Source of the DNA: Microbispora hainanensis
GTDB taxonomy: Bacteria > Actinomycetota > Actinomycetes > Streptosporangiales > Streptosporangiaceae
Direction of reading: 5' to 3'
Assembly (NCBI RefSeq): GCF_006874475.1
Contig: NZ_VIRM01000070.1
Coordinates: 1 to 39,206, forward strand
Length of the DNA stretch: 39,206 bases
The translations under genes were made by a program, and so were the position numbers. Shown piece after piece: positions 15,436-22,080 of the stretch. Numbering within the stretch: position 1 is the first letter of the stretch; each line of letters starts with the position of its first letter. The notes under the pieces are model-generated. The model did not search any database and was not told the DNA's origin. It worked only from the letters and a program-made list of their open reading frames with translations.

Positions 15436-16601
15436 AGAAACCACGCGTGGCGAGATGCGAACTCGTCGGCCGGCGGCCTGGGTAGGGCGCCAGCGCGCCA
15501 AGCGTCGATGGCCATCGTCTGCTTGATGTGTCGGCAGCCGTTGGCGAAGCAGCGGCTCGCGGCCATGGAGTCGATGAGCCGCTGAGCTACCTGACGGTGC
15601 CGTTCACCTCCCCAGATGTCCTCCAGGTCGTCTTCCTGAAGGGTGCCGATGAGGTAATCCGGCCGTCCCCACTGGGGTCCGCAGGCGTACACCTCGCCGT
15701 TCGCCAGGACCCAGCAGTTCAGCCCGATCGCCACCGTCCAGCACCAGCGATGGTCCCCGGCCGCCCCCTTGTCGCCCATGATGAGATCGAGCTGGTCGAG
15801 CCAGGCGGTGATCCCCTGTCCCTTCGCGAACGTGCTCAGCAGCTCGCGGAACTCCGCGCGTTGGGCGTCGTCGAGGGTGAACCCGCCGATGCCCTCGTAG
15901 TCGTCGACCAGGCGGAGATGGACGTTGTCGAAGCCCGTCGAAATTGCCCAGTCGTAGATGCGGGGCAGCCAGGTGTAGTTGCGGTTGTTGATGAGCACCT
16001 TGGCGTTGACGACGGGAGTGCTGAGGCCGGCCCTGTCCCGGGCGTCCAGGATCGCTCGTACGGCGCGGGTCATCGCGGTGTGTCCGCCGCGGCCACCTGC
16101 GACCTCCGTATAGGTGGCGTCGTCGTAGCCAAACACGGCGGCCTCGATGAACGTCATCTTGGCCAGCACGTCGGCGCGGGCAAGGACGTGACCTTTGATC
16201 AGGTTCGAAGCCATGCCGGCGCGGGCCTGCTCCGGCAGCCCCGCTATGTAGTCGGCGATCCTTCCACCACGCCACAGGGTGGGCTCTCCGCCGCCGCAGT
16301 ACTGGACGCCCCGCACACCCATCCCCGCGATCGAGGCATGCAGACGGTCCATCATCTCGGTGCTCATGCCGGCGAAGCCGTACTGCTCATTGCGGGTCTG
16401 GGCGTAGCAGTGAACGCAGGCCACGTTGCAGGCCATGGTCGGGTACAGCTCCAGTGACCAAGGTGCCGGCCGGATGGCGATTCCGCCGTCGAAGACGTGA
16501 GGGTCGACGGCCTCCGTCTCGGCCGCCGCGTAGAGGGCTTTGACCCCTGACCAGTAGTCGGCAGGTCTGGCCGTTGCCGTGATGAGCTCGAATCCCTTCA
16601 T
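15432..16601 (-). CDS. Radical SAM protein with SPASM-like C-terminal Cys region (first-type, CNVACVHC)
   Basis: The 389-aa product has CNVACVHC (58-65), the CX3CX2C motif that binds the 4Fe-4S/SAM cluster, and 'YCGGGEPTLW' (101-110), the SAM-contacting GGE element. The C-terminal third has further cysteines ('RWCWTVAIGLNCWV', 'EVYACGPQWG', 'CFANGC') and 'IGTLQEDDLEDIW', typical of SPASM or twitch auxiliary-cluster domains. Such enzymes catalyse radical epimerisation, dehydrogenation or bond formation on peptides, sugars or amino-glycosides. With no precursor peptide seen and sugar genes on both sides, a carbohydrate substrate is more likely. ATG 16601 is chosen because GGAGGT lies about 6 nt upstream. 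The frame stays open further upstream, but that part is a shadow of the neighbouring radical SAM gene. The gap to that gene is 14 nt. Confidence 0.88.
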   Translation of the reverse strand: MKGFELITATARPADYWSGVKALYAAAETEAVDPHVFDGGIAIRPAPWSLELYPTMACNVACVHCYAQTRNEQYGFAGMSTEMMDRLHASIAGMGVRGVQYCGGGEPTLWRGGRIADYIAGLPEQARAGMASNLIKGHVLARADVLAKMTFIEAAVFGYDDATYTEVAGGRGGHTAMTRAVRAILDARDRAGLSTPVVNAKVLINNRNYTWLPRIYDWAISTGFDNVHLRLVDDYEGIGGFTLDDAQRAEFRELLSTFAKGQGITAWLDQLDLIMGDKGAAGDHRWCWTVAIGLNCWVLANGEVYACGPQWGRPDYLIGTLQEDDLEDIWGGERHRQVAQRLIDSMAASRCFANGCRHIKQTMAIDAWRAGALPRPPADEFASRHAWFL

Positions 16602-16615
16602 CAGGACCTCCGTGA

Positions 16616-17770
16616 CTAGAAGAAGGCCCTGTGTGGGGCGGTGAAGGAGCCGAGGAACTCGATCAGCTTGTTCTGCCGATCGTGGACGCAGAACGGGCAC
16701 CTTTTCAGGTCGAGCTCGGCCAGGATCTGACGGCGCTGCTCGCCGTGCCAGATCTCCGACAGCGAGGCGGTGTTGACGTTGCCGATGATTCCGTCGGTGG
16801 TTCGCTTCTGGGCGCACAGGTACACCGAGCCGTCCGCTCCGATCACCGGCTTGAACGCCTGCCAGTGGCAGCGGCTGTAGCCACGAACCTGGTGCACCGC
16901 GTTGTCGAAAATCCGGTCCACGATGTGCACGTCGAAGGTCTCGTCGTCCAACTCGATGGCTTCGGCCAGCTCCCGAAGCATCCGCTCGTGTAGCTCGGGG
17001 GCAATGGCGATCCCGGAGTACGACTTGTACTGGATGTAGTCGGCACCGCAGTCCTTCACCAGCCGCCCGCAGGCCACGATGTCGCCGACGTTGACCTCGT
17101 TGATGAAGAACCCCGTGCCGACCGTGCAGGGGCCGTCGGCCTTTGCCAGCGCGCGCAGGTTGGCGATGATCCTGTGGTGATCGTCGTTGCGGTGCAGCCG
17201 GGCGTGCAGCCGAGGGTCGGCGGCGTCGAGGCTGAACCGGACGTAGGTGGCGGCCTGCTTGAGTCGAGCGGCATGCTCGGGGAAGACTCGGGAGCCGTTC
17301 GTGACCAGGCCGACCGACATCCCGTGTCCAGCGGCCCGCTCGATCGCGTCCACAGTGGCGGGATGTGTCATCGGCTCTCCGCCACCGACGAAGAGGATCG
17401 ATTGGCAGCCCAGCTCGGCCAACTCGTCGATCACACGGAACAGGACCGCGGTTTCGAGACGCTCGCCACGCTCTGCCGAGTGCATCGAGTGGTAGATGCA
17501 GAACGAGCAGTCGTGGTTGCACACGTTGCTCGGATCGACCTCGACACTCGCCGGAAAGACGTTCTTGCCGTCCAGGTACGCGAGTAGCTGCGCGTCCTGG
17601 GTCAGCAGGCGCATCGGGTCGAACAGGAATCGGAATCCGTGGGTTCGTTCGATGGCCGCGTACTTGTAGCCGACCTCTTCGGCCAGGGTGCGGATTCCCG
17701 ACGTGAGCGTAGCCACGTCCTCATTGATCATTTGGTCTGCCGGTAGCAGCGGCAGGGTCTTCCTGCTCAC
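16616..17770 (-). CDS. Radical SAM protein with SPASM-like C-terminal Cys region (second-type, CNHDCSFC)
   Basis: The 384-aa product starts at GTG 17770, with AGAGGA about 8 nt upstream. CNHDCSFC (84-91) is the 4Fe-4S/SAM motif and 'FVGGGEPMTHP' (127-137) the GGE element. 'FSLDAADPRLH' follows in the barrel. The C-terminal 'CHWQAFKPVIGADGSVYLC' and 'CPFCVHD' supply auxiliary-cluster cysteines, with 'GNVNTASLSEIWHGEQR' between them, as in SPASM proteins. It is clearly not a copy of the next gene: cysteine spacing around the SAM cluster is the same type, but the N-terminal 80 residues and the rest differ. Two consecutive radical steps on one substrate, or one enzyme each on two sugars, are both possible. 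The gene lies 47 bp after the Gfo/Idh-like gene. Confidence 0.88.
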   Translation of the reverse strand: MSRKTLPLLPADQMINEDVATLTSGIRTLAEEVGYKYAAIERTHGFRFLFDPMRLLTQDAQLLAYLDGKNVFPASVEVDPSNVCNHDCSFCIYHSMHSAERGERLETAVLFRVIDELAELGCQSILFVGGGEPMTHPATVDAIERAAGHGMSVGLVTNGSRVFPEHAARLKQAATYVRFSLDAADPRLHARLHRNDDHHRIIANLRALAKADGPCTVGTGFFINEVNVGDIVACGRLVKDCGADYIQYKSYSGIAIAPELHERMLRELAEAIELDDETFDVHIVDRIFDNAVHQVRGYSRCHWQAFKPVIGADGSVYLCAQKRTTDGIIGNVNTASLSEIWHGEQRRQILAELDLKRCPFCVHDRQNKLIEFLGSFTAPHRAFF

Positions 17771-17817
17771 GTAACTCGTCCTCTCTTAAGGCGTCGAACG
17801 GATCGGCAGATCTGCGT

Positions 17818-18768
17818 TCACGCGTGGGTGAGAAGGTGATCAGCGGGTGTGACACAGGCGCCCGTGCGAGCCGAAGCGAAGACCGCCTCAGTCGCCGCGA
17901 CAACGGCGGCGCCCTGGCGCAACGTCGCGATGTCGCTCGGCAGGCCCAGCAGCGCGTCCCGGAATGCTTCATGCTGGCTTCGGAGCGGCTCGCCGATCGG
18001 TATCTCGTAGCTGATCGTCTTGTCTTCGGCGTAGTGGGTGAGGCGGCGTGTCAGTGCGTCGGCCAACACGCAGCCGTCGGCGGTTCTCGCGACGACAACT
18101 CGCTCCCGATGCGGAGAAGTCCGGCTGACCTCGATGTTCACGATCTCGCCGCCGCTGAGCCGCAGCAGGATCGCGGCGAGGTCCTCGTACTGAGGAGCGC
18201 CGTCATGGTTCACGTTGGCCGCGACAGATGTGACGTGGCGGCCGGTGAGCCACATGGCCAGGTCGATGACGGCGGCCCCCACGCTCGTCAAGACGTCGGC
18301 GCGTTCTGGGCAGCCCTCGTGCCTGCGGACGGCTACCTGATGAACAGTGCCGAAGTCCCCGCGGCGCAGGCGCAGACCCAACTCCTTCACCGTTGGGTCG
18401 TACCGTTCGATGTGGACCACGGCGCCGACCAGGCCCGCACCTTCGAACGCCCGGGCCAGCCGCATGACGGCCGGCACCGAGGGGGCGAGGGGCCTTTCGA
18501 TGAGGGCGTGGATTCTGGCCGTCGCGAGGGCGAGTCCGATCCGCTCATGATCAGCGGTTGGAGTGGCGACAACGCAGTAATCCAACTCCAAGTGCAGCAA
18601 CTCGCTGATGTCACGTACGGCGCGCACGCCGTCAAACTCCCCGAGTCGTGTCGGCTCTTTGTCCGCTACGGCGGCCAGGGTGACGTGTTCCAGCGAACGC
18701 AGAATCCTTGCGTGGGCGCTTCCCGCCGAACCGAGGCCGATGACCGCCGCCCGGAGACTTCTCTTCAT
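17818..18768 (-). CDS. Gfo/Idh/MocA-family oxidoreductase-like protein, first gene of the sugar operon
   Basis: The 316-aa product opens with a Rossmann 'AAVIGLGSAGSAHARIL' (GLGSAG, 11-16) and has 'DYCVVATPTADHE' as in NAD(P)-dependent Gfo/Idh/MocA enzymes. Its central half has the family's beta-sheet layout ('GAVVHIERYDPTVKEL', 'VGAAVIDLAMWL'). The family's EKP motif reads ERP (91-93), so the usually conserved lysine is arginine. In place of the usual D..H the protein has 'DLAMWL', without the histidine. It may therefore be a changed-mechanism dehydrogenase or a non-redox member. The start is ATG 18768, set by family alignment; the open frame extends 67 codons upstream through a strong hairpin, which makes a longer form unlikely. 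Being first after that hairpin, it probably carries the operon promoter in the roughly 80 bp before it. Confidence 0.85.
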   Translation of the reverse strand: MKRSLRAAVIGLGSAGSAHARILRSLEHVTLAAVADKEPTRLGEFDGVRAVRDISELLHLELDYCVVATPTADHERIGLALATARIHALIERPLAPSVPAVMRLARAFEGAGLVGAVVHIERYDPTVKELGLRLRRGDFGTVHQVAVRRHEGCPERADVLTSVGAAVIDLAMWLTGRHVTSVAANVNHDGAPQYEDLAAILLRLSGGEIVNIEVSRTSPHRERVVVARTADGCVLADALTRRLTHYAEDKTISYEIPIGEPLRSQHEAFRDALLGLPSDIATLRQGAAVVAATEAVFASARTGACVTPADHLLTHA

Positions 18769-18817
18769 CGCCGAACCGCCAGTTCGAGAATTCGTACAGC
18801 TGACAGGGTGGAAGGCG

Positions 18818-18858
18818 GGCGGCGTGGAACCTCGTGGGGGCTCGGACTCCACGCCGCC
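18818..18858 (-). terminator. Hairpin terminator between the HATPase pair and the sugar operon
   Basis: GGCGGCGTGGA (18818-18828) and its exact complement TCCACGCCGCC (18848-18858) form an 11-bp GC-rich stem with a 19-nt loop. The hairpin begins 8 nt after the stop of the 94-aa gene on the minus strand. There is no U-tract, as in many actinomycete terminators. It marks the boundary between the two minus-strand transcription units, and leaves about 50 bp of 5' region for the Gfo/Idh-like gene. Confidence 0.6.
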
Positions 18859-18866
18859 GCGCCGGT

Positions 18867-19151
18867 CTATCGGCCGACCTCGGCGAGCACACGCTCGACG
18901 CGATCGGCTGCGGCGGCGAGATCGCGTATAGGGGCGATCCGCTCGGGCCAGGGAAAGTAGAAGCACCACTCGCCATCACCGTCGATGGCGACCATCACGG
19001 TTTCGCTCATCACAGGTGCGGCAAGGTTGATCACATGCAGGCAGGGCGTCCGGCCCACAGCGGCGCGCAATCGAGCGGAGAAGCCGCGGCTCTCCAGTTC
19101 AGCGCCCAGCTTCTCCAGCCAGGAAACGGCTTCCTCCGGATCGATCGTCAT
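18867..19151 (-). CDS. Conserved-looking small protein of unknown function (94 aa)
   Basis: The 94-aa product has no signal peptide or membrane segment. It combines an N-terminal helix ('EEAVSWLEKLGAELESRGF'), a central beta-rich part ('LHVINLAAPVMSETVMVAI') with a 'GEWCFYFPWPERIAP' motif rich in aromatic residues, and a C-terminal helix ('AAAADRVERVLAEV'). I recognise the style from small actinomycete proteins encoded next to HATPase genes and HTH regulators, but no function is known to me. It starts at ATG 19151, overlapping the HATPase stop (ATGA), so the two are almost surely translated from one message and may act together. A strong hairpin follows its stop. Confidence 0.75.
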   Translation of the reverse strand: MTIDPEEAVSWLEKLGAELESRGFSARLRAAVGRTPCLHVINLAAPVMSETVMVAIDGDGEWCFYFPWPERIAPIRDLAAAADRVERVLAEVGR

Positions 19152-19612
19152 AGCGGATCTCCCGAGAGGCGTGGGACGGGGACCTGACAGCGCATGGGAA
19201 TGGCGAACCAGACGGACTTGCCGTACGCGTCCTCCCTCGTCGGGAAGGGGACGCCGTGTCGGCAGCCGCAGCGGGCTTTCGACACCTCGCGGACGATGGC
19301 GAGCCCGCGGCCGTGCTCCTCCTCGGGGCCGGCCACGCGCATGACGGGGTTGATGGTGCCGCTGTCGAGCACTTCGACGAGGAGCTCGTCCTGCTCGGAC
19401 CGCACCACCAGCTCGAAGGGAGCGTCTCCGTACAGCACGGCGTTGCCGACGAGCTCGCTCACCATGAGAACGGCGTCGTCCACCAGATCCGCCTGGAGGC
19501 CCAATGCGGTGAGCGCACCTCTGATCAGCTGACGCGCTTGAGCCGCGGCCCGCGCGTCCTCCCGCAGCGGCCAGGCGGCAATGATGGCCGGCCGTTCCCG
19601 GACTAGAGTCAC
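19148..19612 (-). CDS. ATP-binding protein of the RsbW/HATPase_c_2 type (anti-sigma-like)
   Basis: The 154-aa product has the GHKL ATPase motifs in compact form: N box 'SELVGNAVLYG' (52-62), G1 'VEVLDSGTINP' (79-89) and G2 'EEHGRGLAIVREV' (98-110). There is no sensor or histidine phosphoacceptor domain. In actinomycetes such stand-alone kinases are anti-sigma factors or partners of anti-anti-sigma proteins, and many lie beside HTH/TPR regulators as here. GTG 19612 is chosen because GGAGG is 8 nt upstream and the family's N-terminus begins close by; the frame is open a further 97 codons with no likeness to the family. It is transcribed divergently from the TPR regulator at 19786, so the 173-bp gap may serve both. 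Confidence 0.88.
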   Translation of the reverse strand: MTLVRERPAIIAAWPLREDARAAAQARQLIRGALTALGLQADLVDDAVLMVSELVGNAVLYGDAPFELVVRSEQDELLVEVLDSGTINPVMRVAGPEEEHGRGLAIVREVSKARCGCRHGVPFPTREDAYGKSVWFAIPMRCQVPVPRLSGDPL

Positions 19613-19785
19613 CGAATCCGCCTCCCTCTGCTGAATGTGCGGTGCTCCAAAGGTGTCGCCACCCACCTCACTGTCGGTAGCGAGAGGTGACCGCGCCGAA
19701 GGGCGGCGAATCCACACTGGAGGTGCGGTGGATCCACACCCGTGAGGAGCCGCTCCGGTCGGGCTTTCTGATCTACCGTCGGCAT
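19613..19785. promoter_or_regulatory. Divergent intergenic region with TACCGT -10-like element
   Basis: This 173-bp gap separates the HATPase gene (minus) and the first TPR regulator (plus). TGATCTACCGT at 19769-19779 ends six bases before the regulator's ATG, which has no Shine-Dalgarno. That spacing would suit a leaderless transcript starting at or next to the ATG. A near-identical TGACGTACCGT occurs before the paralogous gene at 22081. No clear -35 box was found. Confidence 0.3.
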
Positions 19786-21153
19786 ATGCCTGGTCACGAC
19801 CTGGAATGCGCCAGGAGGATCCGGACGGGGGACTCGGACAGGTCCCCCAATGCGATCGCGCAGGACATACGTTCCTGCTGCGGCCACTCAGCCCTGAAAG
19901 CACACCGACTGGCCAGGGGCTGGACCATCGAGAAGGCCGTCGAGTCCTTCCACGAGATGTGCGCGCGTGAAGGGCTCGGTGCTCGAGGTCTCACGGTCCG
20001 TTCCTGGATCGAGTGGGAGGGCGAGCATCTGCCGAGCGCCGACTATCAGGACCTGCTCTGCCGACTGTTCCTCACCGGACCGGTACAGCTCGGGTTCGCG
20101 CGCTCGTACGGCCCATCGGACGAGCCGACGCGACCACCGCTGAATCAGCGCGCCCTCGTCACGGAGGTGGCTCGCGAGTCGCTCACGCACGCCAGTGAGG
20201 CTCAACTCAGCGATTTCAGCGCGATCACCCTGGAACACCTTGAGGACGAGATCCGTCGGCTCGCCAGCGAGTACGTCTACGCCGATCCGCTACCACTCTT
20301 CCACCGGATGCTTCACCTGCGCAGTGAGGTCTTCCGGCTCCTCAATGCGCGTGTCCGTCCTGGGCAGGCCGCCCAACTCATGCTGCTGGCCGGGCAGGTG
20401 TGCGGGCTGCTCGCGAACGCGAGTCTCGACCTCGGGGACCGAGCGGCGGCGATGGCTCAGGCGAAGGCCGCATGGACCTATGCCGCGGTCATCGATCACC
20501 ATGCGCTGCGGGCGTGGGTGCGCGGGCTGCAGGCGATGATCGCGTACTGGAGCGGCTCCTCTGACACAGCCGTGCGCCTCGCTCAGGATGGTCAGCGTTA
20601 CGCCCCCAGCTGTACGGCCTTCGCACGCCTCGCCAGTATCGAGGCACTGGCATCCGCGGCAATGGGCGTGGGGGCGGAGACCGTCCGCGCGATCGGCGGC
20701 GCGTGGGATCACAAGGGCGACTACGACGAGATCCACGACGGCGTCGGCGGCGAGTTCCGCTTCGACCTGGCCAAACACTCCTATCTCGCCGCGGGGGCCT
20801 TCGTGCACCTGCGCCACGCCGACGCAGCCATCGCCTACGCGGACCAGGCCGTCTCCCTGTACCGAACAGGGCCAGCCCACCTTCGAGCGTACGGGAACGA
20901 GGCGATCGCCTACGCGGACCTCACGGTGGGGCACCTCCTGAAGGGGGATTTGGAGGCCGCGACGGCCGTCGTGACCAACGTCCTGGCCCTGCCCGAGCAT
21001 CAGCGCATCGACGGCCTCGCCCAGCGCCTGCAGGGAGTACGCCGCTGGGTGAGCGCCGAGCCGCGCTTCCGCGGGTGTTCGTACGCGCGCGCTTTGGTCG
21101 AGCGCATCGAGGAGTTCCGTGCTCTCGGGTCGAGAAGAGAGCTGGTGCGATGA
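19786..21153 (+). CDS. HTH/TPR-type regulatory protein, paralogue 1
   Basis: The 455-aa product has an N-terminal segment ('CCGHSALKAHRLARGWTIEKAVESF', read in two parts here as residues about 30-55) that looks like the HTH portion of actinomycete XRE-like TPR regulators, then 'GARGLTVRSWIEWE' and 'DYQDLLCRLF'. The rest is helical repeats with TPR-like periodicity (for example 'HADAAIAYADQAVSLY', 'NEAIAYADLTVGHLL'). It probably senses a small ligand or peptide through the TPR part and controls nearby genes; this is family-based inference. ATG 19786 is preferred because the paralogue at 22081 aligns from the same 'GHD-EC--RIR' start, although no Shine-Dalgarno precedes it; GTG 19687 is possible. 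The stop overlaps the phosphotransferase start (ATGA), so the two are co-translated. Confidence 0.78.
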   Translation: MPGHDLECARRIRTGDSDRSPNAIAQDIRSCCGHSALKAHRLARGWTIEKAVESFHEMCAREGLGARGLTVRSWIEWEGEHLPSADYQDLLCRLFLTGPVQLGFARSYGPSDEPTRPPLNQRALVTEVARESLTHASEAQLSDFSAITLEHLEDEIRRLASEYVYADPLPLFHRMLHLRSEVFRLLNARVRPGQAAQLMLLAGQVCGLLANASLDLGDRAAAMAQAKAAWTYAAVIDHHALRAWVRGLQAMIAYWSGSSDTAVRLAQDGQRYAPSCTAFARLASIEALASAAMGVGAETVRAIGGAWDHKGDYDEIHDGVGGEFRFDLAKHSYLAAGAFVHLRHADAAIAYADQAVSLYRTGPAHLRAYGNEAIAYADLTVGHLLKGDLEAATAVVTNVLALPEHQRIDGLAQRLQGVRRWVSAEPRFRGCSYARALVERIEEFRALGSRRELVR

Positions 21154-22019
21154 CGGCCGTGCTCTCGGGGGACGGCATCCTGTCCGCGCTCTGCCGCGCT
21201 GCCGGAGTCGACTCTCGCGGGGCCAGCCTGATTCGTATCTGCGCGAATGCCGTCTACTACCTCCCTCGGGCCAACGCCGTCGTCCGCATCGCGTCCGTCG
21301 ACACTGCGGCCAAGGCCCGGCGGGCGATCCGCATGGCGCACTGGCTCGAAGACATCGGGTTTCCGTCGGTGCGTGTCCATGGGGACGTCCCCGAGGCCGT
21401 CGTCATGGATGGTGCCGTCGCCACCTTCTGGCAGTACCTTCCGCAACCTCGTAAGGCGCCGTCCGTCGTACGGCTCGCGCCGCTGCTGCGCCGGCTGCAC
21501 AAGGAGCTGCCGCCCTTCCCACTTCCGCCGTGGGACCCGGTGTCGGATGCGCGGGCCAATCTGCAGCTGGCCGTCGGCATCCTCGCTGACCGCGACCGCG
21601 AGTTTCTCCAGCGGTGGTGCGACCGTCTGGACAGGGAGTTGCCGTCCACCCCTTACCGGCTGCCGTACGGACTCATCCACGGCGACGCATGGGCGGGCAA
21701 CCTGCTCTGGCGCGGCGAGGAGGTCGTGCTGTGCGATCTCGACCAGATGTGTCATGGGCCGCTGGAGTGGGACCTGGTGCCCACGGTGGTCAACGACCTG
21801 CGTTTCGGCCATCCCTTTGTTGCGGAGTTCCTGGGCTCGTACGGATTCGACGTCATGGCCGCGGAGTCCTTCACACTGCTCCGGCAGGCCAGGGAGCTGA
21901 CGATGCTGACCGGGGCGCTGCCAGCCCTGTCGAGCCGACCGTCCATCGCACGTGAGATCAGCAGAAGGATCGACACCCTGCGCGATGCCAGCCTGGGCCG
22001 GTGGACCCCGTACGAGTAG
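21150..22019 (+). CDS. Phosphotransferase of the APH/choline-kinase-like family
   Basis: The 289-aa product has the APH catalytic core: 'GLIHGDAWAGNLLW' (174-187), with HGD (177-179) supplying the catalytic Asp and N184 a metal ligand, followed by 'VVLCDLDQMCHGPLEWDL', whose DLD takes the DFG-like position. The N-terminal lobe is short, and the ATP-binding lysine is not obvious ('VVRIAS' may stand in its place). Members phosphorylate hydroxyls of aminoglycosides, macrolides or small metabolites. Being co-translated with a TPR regulator and facing a sugar-biosynthesis operon, it could phosphorylate the pathway's sugar product, for example for self-protection or activation, but antibiotic resistance must not be assumed. 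ATG 21150 overlaps the preceding stop by 4 nt (ATGA). Confidence 0.82.
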   Translation: MTAVLSGDGILSALCRAAGVDSRGASLIRICANAVYYLPRANAVVRIASVDTAAKARRAIRMAHWLEDIGFPSVRVHGDVPEAVVMDGAVATFWQYLPQPRKAPSVVRLAPLLRRLHKELPPFPLPPWDPVSDARANLQLAVGILADRDREFLQRWCDRLDRELPSTPYRLPYGLIHGDAWAGNLLWRGEEVVLCDLDQMCHGPLEWDLVPTVVNDLRFGHPFVAEFLGSYGFDVMAAESFTLLRQARELTMLTGALPALSSRPSIAREISRRIDTLRDASLGRWTPYE

Positions 22020-22037
22020 CTGCGCGCTCATGAGCGG

Positions 22038-22048
22038 TGACGTACCGT
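22038..22048 (+). promoter_or_regulatory. TGACGTACCGT element before the second TPR regulator
   Basis: This 11-mer matches the one before paralogue 1 at 9 of 11 positions and includes the shared TACCGT -10-like core. It lies 32 bp before the ATG at 22081, which has its own GGGAGG. It may be a duplicated promoter or operator half. Confidence 0.28.
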
Positions 22049-22080
22049 TGAAGCCGACCCTTGCTTGGGAGGGCCCCGAG

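Noticed and set aside
16602..17522. Long N-terminal extension of the radical SAM frame ending at 15432
   Set aside because: The extension is an out-of-frame shadow of the neighbouring radical SAM gene. ATG 16601 has a good ribosome binding site.
21150..22019. Reading the phosphotransferase as an aminoglycoside-resistance gene
   Set aside because: Only the generic APH core is visible. The family acts on many substrates, so resistance cannot be claimed.
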